The notes below the pieces were generated by a model. The model had not been told where the DNA came from and ran no database searches. It saw nothing but the letters and a program-made list of their open reading frames with translations. This document shows positions 7,158 to 15,611 of a stretch of DNA of 64,000 bases, piece by piece. The stretch is taken from positions 3,968,001 to 4,032,000 of the forward strand of contig NZ_FMIA01000002.1 in NCBI RefSeq assembly GCF_900091615.1, read 5' to 3'. The position numbers and the translations under genes were made by a program. The number at the start of each line of letters is the position of its first letter. The first letter of the stretch is position 1. This stretch comes from Micromonospora yangpuensis (lineage in GTDB: Bacteria > Actinomycetota > Actinomycetes > Mycobacteriales > Micromonosporaceae).

Positions 7158-8333
7158 TCAGGCGGCCGTGAGGGCCGGGGTGGGTGCCTCCGCGCCGACC
7201 TCGGTGGTGGCCCTCGGGGGCGCGGTGGGGGTGGCCGGGCGACGGTTGGGCAGGGAGAGCCGGATGACCTTCCACCAGGCGGAGGCGACCTGCTTGGGCA
7301 GTGGCCCGGTGGTGTAGGTCAGGCCGTACCTGTCGAACAGGGCGCGCACCTCGGGGGCGATCTCCTGGTAGCGCTTGCTCGGCAGGTCGGGGAAGAGGTG
7401 GTGCTCGATCTGGAACGACAGGTTCCCGGTCATCAGGTGCATCAGCCGGCTGCCGCTGATGTTGGCCGAGCCGAGCATCTGCCGCAGGTACCACTCGCCC
7501 CGGGTCTCGCCCTCGATCGAGGTCTTCTCGAAGGTCTGCACCCCGCTCGGGAAGTGGCCACACATGATCACCGAGTGGCTCCACAGGTTGCGGATCAGGT
7601 TGGCGGTGAAGGTGGCGGCGAGGGTGGTCAGGAAGGACGGGCCGGACAGCAGCGGGTGGATGACGTAGTCCTTGAGCACCTGCCGGCGGATCTTGCGGCC
7701 GACGGCGCGTACCCGGGCCCGGAACTCGGGGGCCTTGTGCCGGCCCTTGCGCAGGTTGCGCCCCAGCTCCAGGTCGTACGCGGCGATGCCGTACTCGAAG
7801 AAGCAGGCGTTGAGGAAGTTCCACAGCGGCTGGCCGAGGTGCAGCGGGTACCACTTCTGGTCCTCGTCGACGCGCATGATGCCGTACCCGAGGTCGTTGT
7901 CCTTGCCGAGCACGTTGGTGTAGGTGTGGTGCAGCTCGTTGTGCGAGTGCTTCCACTGGTCGGCCGGGGAGACGTGGTCCCACTCCCAGGTGGTCGAGTG
8001 GATCTTCGGGTCGCGCATGAAGTCGTACTGGCCGTGCAGGATGTTGTGGCCGATCTCCATGTTCTCCAGGATCTTCGCCACCGCCAGGCCGGCGGTGCCG
8101 ACCAGCCAGGCCGGCGGGAAGAGCGAGAAGAGCAGGACCGCCCGGCTGCCCAGCTCCAGCTTGCGCTGGGTGGCGATGACCTTGCGGATGTACGCCGCGT
8201 CGGCCTCGCCCCGCTCGGCGATGACGCGGTCGCGGATGGCGTCGAGTTCCTTACCGAGGACCTCGATGTCCGCCGCGCTGAGGTGGGCGATCGGGTTCTG
8301 GGACTTGTTCTGGATCGCGGTCACGTCCGCCAA
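7158..8333 (-). CDS. Membrane fatty-acid (acyl-CoA) desaturase, DesA3-like
   Basis: A 391-aa di-iron membrane desaturase introducing a double bond into an acyl chain. All three histidine boxes are present: GHNILHG (H96, H100), HNELHHTYTN (H131, H135, H136) and QIEHHLFP near residue 330. Hydrophobic spans lie around residues 65-90 and 225-260. It is followed by a pairing partner: the gene upstream in the same operon (8340-9431, six bases away) encodes an electron-transfer reductase. This is the arrangement of the mycobacterial DesA3/Rv3230c stearoyl-CoA delta-9 desaturase system, so delta-9 desaturation is likely but inferred. Its last 319 bp of conserved coding sequence recur at 2307-2625. 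ATG at 8333 has AGGAGT upstream. Confidence 0.9.
   Translation of the reverse strand: MADVTAIQNKSQNPIAHLSAADIEVLGKELDAIRDRVIAERGEADAAYIRKVIATQRKLELGSRAVLLFSLFPPAWLVGTAGLAVAKILENMEIGHNILHGQYDFMRDPKIHSTTWEWDHVSPADQWKHSHNELHHTYTNVLGKDNDLGYGIMRVDEDQKWYPLHLGQPLWNFLNACFFEYGIAAYDLELGRNLRKGRHKAPEFRARVRAVGRKIRRQVLKDYVIHPLLSGPSFLTTLAATFTANLIRNLWSHSVIMCGHFPSGVQTFEKTSIEGETRGEWYLRQMLGSANISGSRLMHLMTGNLSFQIEHHLFPDLPSKRYQEIAPEVRALFDRYGLTYTTGPLPKQVASAWWKVIRLSLPNRRPATPTAPPRATTEVGAEAPTPALTAA
7243..7561. repeat. 319-bp direct repeat, right copy
   Basis: Right partner of 2307-2625; here the repeat is embedded in the intact desaturase gene and reading continues without a break into the N-terminal coding part. Confidence 0.9.
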
Positions 8334-8339
8334 CTCCTG

Positions 8340-9431
8340 TCACAGGTCGATGTCGCAGGCGCCGGCCGCAGCCGACACACAGGTCTGGATGAGTACGCCG
8401 TCGCCGGGCACCGCCGTGGTGACGGTGCCGTTGCGCAGGTCCCGGACCGCGCCCTGCCGCAGCGGCAGCACGCAGCCGTAGCAGATGCCCATCCGGCAGC
8501 CGGAGGGCATCAGCACGCCGGCGGACTCCCCGGCGTCGAGGATCGGGGTGGCGCCGTCGGCCCGCAGGGTCACCGCCGCCCGGGTGAAGGTGACCTCGCC
8601 GCCGGCACCGGGGGTGACGACGGTGGGTCGGAAGCGTTCGGTGTGCAGCCGCTCGGCGCGCTGCCGGGCCGTCCAGTGCGCCTCGACGGCGTCCAGCAGG
8701 CCGACCGGGCCACACGCCCAGGTCTGCCGGTCCAGGTGGTCTCCGACCAGCTCGTCGAGCTGGTCGACGGTCAGCGGACCGGCGGTGTCGGTGTGCCGTT
8801 CGTGCAGCCGGATGGCTCCCCGCGCCGCGAGGTCCCGCAGCTCGGCGGCGAAGATCACGTCGTCGGGGGTGGGTGCGGAGTGGATCAGCACCACGTCGGC
8901 GGCCCGGTGGACCCCGGCACGCAGCATCGCCATCACCGGGGTGATGCCGCTGCCCGCGGTGACGAAGAGGACCCGCTCCGGGACGGGCCGGGGCAGCACG
9001 AAGTCACCCTGGGCCTGGTCGAGCTGGACGATCGTGCCCGGCTGGATCCGGCGTACCAGGTGGTTGCTGACCACGCCGTCGGGAATGGCCTTGACGGTGA
9101 CCGAGATGGGCGCGCCCGGCCGTCCGGGCACCGAGGTGACCGAGTACGCCCGCCACTGGCGCACCCCGTCGACGTCGACACCGAGGCGGACGTACTGGCC
9201 GGGGGTGTGGCCCCGCCAGCCCCGGCCGGGCTGGATGGTCAGGGTGGCGGCGTCGCGGGTCTGGGGTTGCACGGCGAGGATCCGGCCGCGCAGCGCCGCG
9301 CCGGAGCGCAGCGGGTCGATCAGGTCGAGGTAGTCCTCCGGCAGCAGCGGCGTCGTCACCGTCTCGGCGAGCCGCATCAGCCGGTCCCGCAGCGAGGCCT
9401 TCCGGGGCGGGCGCGTCGCGATCGAGGTCAT
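8340..9431 (-). CDS. FAD/[2Fe-2S] reductase for the desaturase (Rv3230c-like)
   Basis: A 363-aa flavin and iron-sulfur oxidoreductase that passes electrons from NAD(P)H to the desaturase. In order it has a basic N-terminal region, an FAD-binding barrel (RAYSVTS near residue 100), an NAD(P)-binding domain (FVTAGSGITPVMAML) and a C-terminal plant-type ferredoxin domain with cluster cysteines in SGCRMGICYGC plus IQTC. The order FAD-NAD-ferredoxin is that of the mycobacterial desaturase reductase. It is the first gene of the two-gene operon and is divergent from a PucR-like regulator across 99 bp. Confidence 0.9.
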   Translation of the reverse strand: MTSIATRPPRKASLRDRLMRLAETVTTPLLPEDYLDLIDPLRSGAALRGRILAVQPQTRDAATLTIQPGRGWRGHTPGQYVRLGVDVDGVRQWRAYSVTSVPGRPGAPISVTVKAIPDGVVSNHLVRRIQPGTIVQLDQAQGDFVLPRPVPERVLFVTAGSGITPVMAMLRAGVHRAADVVLIHSAPTPDDVIFAAELRDLAARGAIRLHERHTDTAGPLTVDQLDELVGDHLDRQTWACGPVGLLDAVEAHWTARQRAERLHTERFRPTVVTPGAGGEVTFTRAAVTLRADGATPILDAGESAGVLMPSGCRMGICYGCVLPLRQGAVRDLRNGTVTTAVPGDGVLIQTCVSAAAGACDIDL

Positions 9432-9496
9432 ATCCCCAGAGTGACTACCCCGGCGGATAAAATCTTGACCTGACGGTGTGAATGACTCCTGCGTTA

Positions 9497-9513
9497 TTGT
9501 TCACTGGGAACAA
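9497..9513. promoter_or_regulatory. Perfect palindrome in desaturase/PucR intergenic region
   Basis: TTGTTC-ACTGG-GAACAA is a perfect 6-bp inverted repeat with a 5-bp centre, 17 bases before the regulator's start codon. Its position in the divergent region makes it a good candidate operator for the neighbouring regulator or another dimeric regulator. Confidence 0.55.
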
Positions 9514-9530
9514 AGCAGGGAGGCTCCCCC

Positions 9531-10781
9531 ATGTCAGACGACTTCCCGGCCGGCCCGCTGCCCGCCCGGTTCGGCCTCGACGAACAGGCCAGCCGGGCCC
9601 TGCGTGACCAACTGCCCGCGCTCGCCGAACGCACGGTCACCCGGATCACCGCCGAGGTGCCGAGCTACTCGGGCACCCTCACCGGGCAGATGCGGGAGAA
9701 GATCGAGAACGCGGTGCAGATCGCCCTCGGCACCTTCCTCAACCTGATGGAACGGTCCCAGGGTATCGACCCGAGCACCCCGCTGACCCACGCCCTGGCA
9801 GCGGCGTACGCGCTGGGCAGTGGGGAGGCCCGCGCCGGTCGGAGCATGGACGCGCTGCTGGCGGCGTACCGGGTGGGCGCCCGGGTGGCCTGGCGGGAGA
9901 TGTCCACCACCACCGTGCGGGGCGGGCTGCCCGCCGCCACCGTCGCCGAGTTCGCCGAGCTGATGTTCGCCTACATCGACGAGCTCTCCGCCGCCAGCGT
10001 GGCCGGGCACGCCGACGAGCTGGCCAGTGCCGGCCAGGCCCGCCGGCGCAACCTGGAACGCCTGACCCACCTGCTGCTGGCCGGCGAGGCCGAGGAGGCC
10101 CTGCGCGGCCGGGCCGACCGGGCCGACTGGCCGGTGCCACAGACCCTGACCGCGGTGCTGCTGCCCCGCAGCACCGTCCGGGGCGCCCTGGCCCGGCTGG
10201 ACCCGCACACCCTGGACAGCGCCGAGGACCTGCCGGGCGTGGAGGCCACCGAGGAGCTGTCCGTGCTGCTCGTGCCGGACATGCACGCCGCCCGCCGGGC
10301 GCACCTGCTGCGGACCCTGCACGGCCTGCGGGCGGTGGTCGGCCCGGCCCGGCCCTGGCACCGGGCCGCCTTCTCCTACCGGCGGGCGCTGCGGGCGCGC
10401 CAGGTCGGCCTCGGCGAGGGAGGCGACGATCCGGTCGACACCGAACGGCACCTCGCCGAGCTGCTCCTCGGCGCGGACCCGGAGAGCCTGGCCGACCTGC
10501 GCGCCCAGGCGTTGGCTCCGCTGTCGGACCTGCCGCCGGCCACCGCGCACCGGCTCGCCGAGACGTTACGTTCCTGGCTGCTGCACCAGGGCCGCCGCGA
10601 CCAGGTGGCCGCCGACCTGTTCGTGCACCCGCAGACCGTGCGGTACCGGATGGGCCGGCTGCGGGAGCGCTACGCCGACCGCCTCGACGACCCGGCCGCC
10701 GTCCTGGACCTGACCGTGGCGTTGGCCTTCCTCCCGCCGCCGCCCGGCCCGGACCGGCCCGACCCCGCCCCGCAGGACTGA
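9531..10781 (+). CDS. PucR-family transcriptional regulator
   Basis: A 416-aa regulator with the PucR/CdaR-type C-terminal helix-turn-helix (RDQVAADLFVHPQTVRYRMGRLRERY at about residues 362-388) and a long N-terminal sensor and GGDEF-like region as in actinobacterial members. ATG 9531 follows GGGAGG. It is divergent from the desaturase operon, which it probably controls; this is inference from position. Codon 346 is a TTA leucine codon, rare in such genomes, but similar codons occur in other genes of the window. Confidence 0.85.
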   Translation: MSDDFPAGPLPARFGLDEQASRALRDQLPALAERTVTRITAEVPSYSGTLTGQMREKIENAVQIALGTFLNLMERSQGIDPSTPLTHALAAAYALGSGEARAGRSMDALLAAYRVGARVAWREMSTTTVRGGLPAATVAEFAELMFAYIDELSAASVAGHADELASAGQARRRNLERLTHLLLAGEAEEALRGRADRADWPVPQTLTAVLLPRSTVRGALARLDPHTLDSAEDLPGVEATEELSVLLVPDMHAARRAHLLRTLHGLRAVVGPARPWHRAAFSYRRALRARQVGLGEGGDDPVDTERHLAELLLGADPESLADLRAQALAPLSDLPPATAHRLAETLRSWLLHQGRRDQVAADLFVHPQTVRYRMGRLRERYADRLDDPAAVLDLTVALAFLPPPPGPDRPDPAPQD

Positions 10782-10784
10782 CCG

Positions 10785-11633
10785 TCACCGCCGGTCCTGC
10801 CGGCTGCCCGTACCGGCCAGCCAGATGCCGGCCAGGATCGCCACCGCGGACACCCCGAGCCCGACGAGCCGGATCCCACCCAGCGACACGGTCTCCTGGA
10901 AGGCGGTCACCCCGACCACGACGCTGACCACCGGATCGGTGAGGGTCAGCGCGGTCAGCGGCGCGGCGAGCCGGCCGCTCTGGAAGGCGTTCTGGTTGAG
11001 CAGCAGACCGAGCAGGGCCACCAGCGCCAGGGCCGCGAACCGCCAGTCCAGCAGCACCGGCACCAGATCGCCCTGGTACCGGCCGACGACCGCCTTGGCC
11101 AGGGCGGCCGCCACGCTGTAGGCGATCCCGCAGGCCACCCCGAGCACCGCGCCCCGCACCGCCCCCCGCAGCCGGACCGAGAGCAGCACACAACCCGCCA
11201 CGGCCACGCCGGCACCCACCCCGACCCAGACCCAACTCGACAGGGACGGGTCGGTGACGCCGGCCCGCGCGTCGGAGACCACCAGGAAGGCGGCCAGTCC
11301 GGTCGCGCCGACCCCGATGGCCATCGCGTCCCGGCGCAGCACCCGCCGCCGGTCGAGCACCGCCTCGATCAGGATCGCCATGAACAGCCCGCTGGCCAGC
11401 ACGGGTTGGACCAGCACCAGGGGGCCGAAGCGCAGCGCGGTGGCGTGCAGGGCCGCCCCGGCGGTGTCCGGCAGCCAACCGGAGAGCCACAACCGGTTGC
11501 GGAACAGCCGTACCAGCAGTCGGGGGTCCAACGCGGCATGCGGGCGTTCCCGCTTCGCCGCCCGCTGGTGCACGGCGGCGGAGAGCCCGTAGCAGAAGGC
11601 GGTGGCGAAGGAGAGCAGGACGGCGAGCAGCAT
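10785..11633 (-). CDS. DMT/EamA-type membrane transporter
   Basis: A 282-aa integral membrane protein with about nine or ten hydrophobic helices and the two-fold repeat of the drug/metabolite transporter superfamily (actinobacterial DMT type). The loop AAKRERPHAALDPRLLVRLFRNRLWLSG after the first helix and the FGPLVLVQPVLASGL and LTDPVVSVVVGV segments fit DMT members annotated across Streptomyces and Micromonospora. Substrate unknown. It converges with the PucR-like gene with only three bases between stops, and ends the leftward cluster with the glycosyltransferase and deacetylase genes. Confidence 0.8.
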   Translation of the reverse strand: MLLAVLLSFATAFCYGLSAAVHQRAAKRERPHAALDPRLLVRLFRNRLWLSGWLPDTAGAALHATALRFGPLVLVQPVLASGLFMAILIEAVLDRRRVLRRDAMAIGVGATGLAAFLVVSDARAGVTDPSLSSWVWVGVGAGVAVAGCVLLSVRLRGAVRGAVLGVACGIAYSVAAALAKAVVGRYQGDLVPVLLDWRFAALALVALLGLLLNQNAFQSGRLAAPLTALTLTDPVVSVVVGVTAFQETVSLGGIRLVGLGVSAVAILAGIWLAGTGSRQDRR

Positions 11634-11642
11634 GGGCGGCCG

Positions 11643-12773
11643 TCAGGCCCACCGCGGCAGCGGCCGGGGGGCGGCCACCGGCGTCGTCGGTGCCAGCCCC
11701 TCGACCACGGCGGCCACGTCCACCCCGGCCGGCGGGACGGCGGCGGGTTCACCCGCCCCGGTGAGCAGGTCGGTCAGGGCCGGCCCCAACCGCGCGGTGG
11801 AGTCGACGTACGTGGTCAACCCGCAGCGGGTGAGGATCTCGGCGTTGGCCCGGCCGTGCCCCGGCAGCGGCCGGTAGGTGACCGTGGGCAGGCCGGAGGC
11901 GAGGGACTCCTGGCAGGTCAGCCCGCCGGCGTTCTCCACGATCACGTCGACCGCGCGCATCAGGGCGGGCATGTCCGCCACCCAACCGAGGACGTGCCCG
12001 GGAAAGTCCCGCAGCCGGCGGCGCAGCCGCTCGTTGTGACCGCAGACCACCACCGGCTGGACCCCGTCGGTGGCGAGCACCTCGCGGGCGGTCCGGACCA
12101 CGTCCCCGGCGCCCCAGGCGCCCGCCACGATCAGGGCCAGCCGGGCCCGCTGCGGCAACCCGAACCGGTCCCGGGCGGCGGCCCGACTCAACCCGGCCGC
12201 GTCGGTGAACCGCCGGGAGATCAGCGGCCCCACCACCCGGACCGCCCGCGCCCCGTTGGCGTCCGCGGTGTCCCGGGCCGCGTCGTGGACCACGCAGTAC
12301 AGGTCGACCCCCGGGCTGATCCAGGAGGGATGGACCGCGAAGTCCGTCACGTACGCGACGACCGGGACGGTGATCCGCCGGTCCTCGCGCAACGGTCCGA
12401 GCAGCTGGTTGGCGAACGGGAAGGTGGTGACCACGGCCCGGGTGTCCGGGGGCAGGTGCGCAAGCATCCGCCGGTACGCCGGACGCAGCGCGGCCCGGAT
12501 CAGCGCCAGCGCCACGGGTGACCGGCTGGTGACCGTGAACAACGCCTGGTAGCTCCAGGGCAGCCAGCGCAGCATGCCCCAGTAGGTCTGGCGGACCAGC
12601 CGGTCCAGCGGGCCGGGCAGGGTGGCCAGGAAGTTCACCCGGTCGACGGTGAACCCCCGCGCCCGCAGCCGGCGCGCCAACTCCCCGGCGGCGGCGTCAT
12701 GGCCGGCACCGATGTCGGCCGACACCACCACGATCCGGTGGTCGACGTGCTCGTTCCCACCGCGCCCCCTCAC
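11643..12773 (-). CDS. MGDG synthase-like (GT28-type) glycosyltransferase
   Basis: A 376-aa protein with the N-terminal signature of monogalactosyldiacylglycerol synthase and UgtP-type glycosyltransferases: VSADIGAGHDAAAGEL, then the region leading to VVTTFPFANQLL and YVTDFAVHPSW. The C-terminal half has the nucleotide-sugar part (VAGAWGAGDVVRTA, ENAGGLTCQESLASGLPTV). Such enzymes add sugars to membrane diacylglycerol; whether lipid is the acceptor here is not shown. The GTG at 12773 is the longest reasonable start. The gene lies between a deacetylase and a permease, all in one direction, possibly an envelope cluster. Confidence 0.8.
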   Translation of the reverse strand: MRGRGGNEHVDHRIVVVSADIGAGHDAAAGELARRLRARGFTVDRVNFLATLPGPLDRLVRQTYWGMLRWLPWSYQALFTVTSRSPVALALIRAALRPAYRRMLAHLPPDTRAVVTTFPFANQLLGPLREDRRITVPVVAYVTDFAVHPSWISPGVDLYCVVHDAARDTADANGARAVRVVGPLISRRFTDAAGLSRAAARDRFGLPQRARLALIVAGAWGAGDVVRTAREVLATDGVQPVVVCGHNERLRRRLRDFPGHVLGWVADMPALMRAVDVIVENAGGLTCQESLASGLPTVTYRPLPGHGRANAEILTRCGLTTYVDSTARLGPALTDLLTGAGEPAAVPPAGVDVAAVVEGLAPTTPVAAPRPLPRWA

Positions 12774-12805
12774 CCGGCGCGCTTACCCCGCCGGATGGAG
12801 AACAG

Positions 12806-13579
12806 TCACCGGTTGTTCCGGGTTGGCCCGCGCCAGCCGTCCGGATCGTCCCCGCGGGGGGTGCCGAGTCCGTGTTCGGCCAACGGCCCGAGGGTGATCC
12901 CCCGTCGCCCGGCCCAGCGCACCAGCAGGGGCAGCGTGCCCAACGCGCCCTGCCAGGCCCGGGGCGACGAGGCGCAGTCGGAGTCGTGCAGCAGGACGGT
13001 GCCGCCGTCGGCCAGGGTCCGGGTGAGATTGCGCTGGATCCACTCCGGCTCGGCCCCGGACACCCAGTCCCGGCCCCACGCCGTCCACAGCACCGGGGTC
13101 AGCTCCAGCCGTCGGCAGGCCAGCACGGCGGCGGTGGTCAGCACCCCGTACGGCGGCCGGTACCAGCGGGGTGTCGTCCCGGTCGCCGCCGCGATCCGGT
13201 CCCGGGCCCGGCCGATGTCGGCGTACGTCACCCGGGGCGGGCACCGCAGCAGGTTGCGGTGCCGCCAGCCGTGCACGGCGACCTCGTGCCCGGCGGCCAC
13301 GATCTCCCGCCCCAGCCCGGGGTCCCGGTCCACCATCACGCCGAGCAGGAAGAAGGTGGCCCGGACCCGGGTGTCGGCCAGGGTCCGCAGGAACCAGGGG
13401 GTGGAGTCGCGGTCCGGCCCGTCGTCGAGGGTCAACGCCACGTGCCCGGGTCGGCCGACCCCCGCGAGACCCGGCAGGAAGCGGCGACGCAGCGGCAGGA
13501 TGGCGCTGAGCGCCGGCCCGGCGTGCACCGCGAGCGCCCCGGCCAGCGCGGCGGCGCCGAGCCCGGCCCGGTTCACCAC
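12806..13579 (-). CDS. Polysaccharide deacetylase (NodB homology)
   Basis: A carbohydrate esterase family 4 protein that removes acetyl groups from amino sugars. Motifs are in order: TLDDGPD (catalytic base and metal aspartates), HGWRHRN (metal histidines, H-x3-H), RPPYG and a late LLHDSD. A hydrophobic segment at the N-terminus (GLGAAALAGALAVHAG) looks like a membrane anchor. The frame is open to a GTG at 13642 but without a ribosome binding site; the GTG pair at 13574-13579 follows GGGAG and starts just before the membrane segment, so I use 13579, giving 257 aa. Confidence 0.85.
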   Translation of the reverse strand: MVNRAGLGAAALAGALAVHAGPALSAILPLRRRFLPGLAGVGRPGHVALTLDDGPDRDSTPWFLRTLADTRVRATFFLLGVMVDRDPGLGREIVAAGHEVAVHGWRHRNLLRCPPRVTYADIGRARDRIAAATGTTPRWYRPPYGVLTTAAVLACRRLELTPVLWTAWGRDWVSGAEPEWIQRNLTRTLADGGTVLLHDSDCASSPRAWQGALGTLPLLVRWAGRRGITLGPLAEHGLGTPRGDDPDGWRGPTRNNR

Positions 13580-13710
13580 GCTCCCGCCCGACTCCGCCGT
13601 CCGTCCCGCACGGACCCGCCGATACCCGGCCCGACCGGGCACAAACCCGGCCGGCGGGCCACCGCGACGCCGGCGCCGGCTGGGACCGGCGGTCGGTCAC
13701 CGGTCTTCGG

Positions 13711-14736
13711 TCACCGGTCGCCGGGCAGGCCGGGTCTGCTGCCGAAGGCGGCGGCGGCGTTGGCGGTGGCGGCCTGCCGGGCCAGTGGGTCGTCCCGGCC
13801 GCCGAGGAACGCCGCCGGGTCGTCGGTGCCCATCGGGAACGGCCAGTCGCTGCCGAGCAGCAACCGGTCCGTACCGAACACCTCGGCGACCACGGCGGTC
13901 ATCGACGGCTGGTGGGTCAGGCAGTCGGTCCAGATCCGGCGCAGCGCCCGCGCCGGGGGAAGCGACAGCGGGCCGACGCCGGGACGGTCGGTGGCCACCC
14001 CCCGGTCCCAGCGGCCCACCAGCGCCGGCACGGCACCGCCGCCGTGCACCAGCACCAGCCGCATCCCCGGGTACCGGCCGACGACGTCACCGAAGACCAA
14101 CTGCCCCACCGCGACGGCCGTCTCCACCGGATTGCCGAGCAGGTTGCCGAGATAGAACTCGTCCAGCCGACGATCCGGTGACGCCGACGGGTGCAGCAGC
14201 AGCCCCCGCCGGTCTGCGTCCAGCGCCGCGAAGAGCGGCCCGAACGCGGCACCGGCCAGCGACGGAATCCGCCCACCCGCCCCGGCGGTCACCCCCCACC
14301 AGCGGTCGTCGGCGCGGATCCGCTGGTACTCGGCCAGCGCCACGGCGGGCTCGTGCAGCGGCAGGAACGCCAGCGGGCGCAGCCGGGGCTGCCCGGCGGT
14401 CCGGGCCAGCAGTCCGTCGTTGACCGCCGCCGCCCACCGCGCACTGTCCGCCGGCCCGAGATGCTGACCGTGGTACGGCGGCGGAACGGTCACCACCGCG
14501 GCGTCCAGCCCGGCCGCGTCCAGGTACGCCAGCAGCGCCTGCGGCCGGTGCAGGGCGGCCGGCCCGACCGGGTGTCCGGCCACCACGTGCCGCCCGTCGT
14601 CGGCGGTGGTGACCAGGTCGTCGATGCCCGCGTCGACAAGCGACGGCGCGAGATGGGTGTGCACGTCCACCCCACGCTGAGCAGGCTCGTTCGCGACTGC
14701 GGTACTCGCAACACCGGCGAGTTCCTCGCGCTTCAC
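13711..14736 (-). CDS. Amidohydrolase 2 (ACMSD-like) family protein
   Basis: A 341-aa metal-dependent hydrolase or decarboxylase of the amidohydrolase-2 family. It shows the metal-binding VDVHTHL near the start, HGGG in the middle and the C-terminal GSDWPFPM with the conserved aspartate. Relatives decarboxylate aromatic-ring breakdown products such as aminocarboxymuconate semialdehyde or hydroxybenzoates. GTG 14736 overlaps the preceding stop by four bases (GTGA), so it is the last gene of a tightly coupled five-gene operon (17650 down to 13711). The operon context (RidA, FAH-type and cupin proteins) fits breakdown of an aromatic or amino-aromatic compound, but the substrate is not identified. 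Confidence 0.8.
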   Translation of the reverse strand: MKREELAGVASTAVANEPAQRGVDVHTHLAPSLVDAGIDDLVTTADDGRHVVAGHPVGPAALHRPQALLAYLDAAGLDAAVVTVPPPYHGQHLGPADSARWAAAVNDGLLARTAGQPRLRPLAFLPLHEPAVALAEYQRIRADDRWWGVTAGAGGRIPSLAGAAFGPLFAALDADRRGLLLHPSASPDRRLDEFYLGNLLGNPVETAVAVGQLVFGDVVGRYPGMRLVLVHGGGAVPALVGRWDRGVATDRPGVGPLSLPPARALRRIWTDCLTHQPSMTAVVAEVFGTDRLLLGSDWPFPMGTDDPAAFLGGRDDPLARQAATANAAAAFGSRPGLPGDR

Positions 14737-15611
14737 AGCTGGACCACGCGGTTGTGGAGGGTGCCGAGCCTGTCCACCTCGGTGGTGACCACGTCGCCGG
14801 GGGCCAGGAAGACCTGCGGGTCGCGGGCGTTGCCGATGCCGGCGGGGGTGCCGGTCAGCAGCACGTCGCCGGGGCGCAGTGTCATACCCCAGCTCAGCTC
14901 GGCGATGAGCTGCGCGACCGAGAAGGCCATCTGCCCGGTTACCGCGTCCTGGCGTACCTCGTCGTTGACCAGGCAGCGGATCCGCAGCGCCGCCGGGTCG
15001 CCGATCTCGTCGGCGGTGGTGACCCACGGGCCCAGCGGCATGGTGTCGTCGATGCTCTTGCCCTTGAGCCACTGGCCGCCGTGGGCGCGTTGCAGGTCCC
15101 GCTGGGAGACGTCGTTGGCCACCAGGTAGCCGAAGACGTGCTCCAGCGCCCGCTCCGCCGGGATCGACCGGCCCGCCCGGCCGATCACCAGGGCCACCTC
15201 GGCCTCGTAGTCCCAGCGGTCAGAGACCCGCGCGTCGTAGCGGATGTCGTCGTACGGGCCGACGACGGTGTCCGGGCCCTTGGTGAAGAAGGTGGGGTGG
15301 CGGGGCCGCTCGGCCGGGTCCTGCCCCTCCCGACGTCCGGCGGACTCCTCGTAGTGGGCCCAGTAGTTCCAGCCGGTACAGAGGATGTCCCGGTTGAACC
15401 GGGTAAGCGGCGCGCCCAGCAGTGCCGGATCGAGCCGCCGCACGGGTGCCGTGGACTGGGCCGCCTGCGCCGCGGCGAGCGCCTGCGGGCCGCCCCGGAC
15501 CAGGTCGTCGACGCTGCCCAGGTCGCCCGGGAGGACCACGACCTCCTGCTCGTCGGGGCGGACCGAGACGGTACGCCACTGACCGTCGAGGAGCATCCGC
15601 CCCAGCCTCAC
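14733..15611 (-). CDS. Fumarylacetoacetate hydrolase family protein
   Basis: A 292-aa protein with the FAH catalytic domain in its C-terminal two thirds: DYEAEVALVIGRAGRSIP with the metal-binding acidic residues, YLVANDVSQRDLQ, KGKSIDDTMPLGPW and TGTPAGIG. Members hydrolyse C-C bonds in, or decarboxylate, ring-cleavage products such as oxalocrotonate and fumarylpyruvate. GTG start at 15611 overlaps the RidA stop and its own stop overlaps the amidohydrolase start, so translation is coupled. The exact reaction cannot be read from sequence. Confidence 0.88.
   Translation of the reverse strand: MRLGRMLLDGQWRTVSVRPDEQEVVVLPGDLGSVDDLVRGGPQALAAAQAAQSTAPVRRLDPALLGAPLTRFNRDILCTGWNYWAHYEESAGRREGQDPAERPRHPTFFTKGPDTVVGPYDDIRYDARVSDRWDYEAEVALVIGRAGRSIPAERALEHVFGYLVANDVSQRDLQRAHGGQWLKGKSIDDTMPLGPWVTTADEIGDPAALRIRCLVNDEVRQDAVTGQMAFSVAQLIAELSWGMTLRPGDVLLTGTPAGIGNARDPQVFLAPGDVVTTEVDRLGTLHNRVVQL

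Noticed and set aside
7083..9473. 796-aa open frame on the plus strand across the desaturase and reductase genes
   Set aside because: It is antisense to two well-supported enzyme genes, low in complexity and has no domain; such shadows are normal in very GC-rich DNA.
10566..10568. TTA codon in the PucR-like gene as a sign of bldA-type control
   Set aside because: TTA codons also occur in eccB (251-253) and in the XRE regulator (37736-37738), so it is not a specific mark here.
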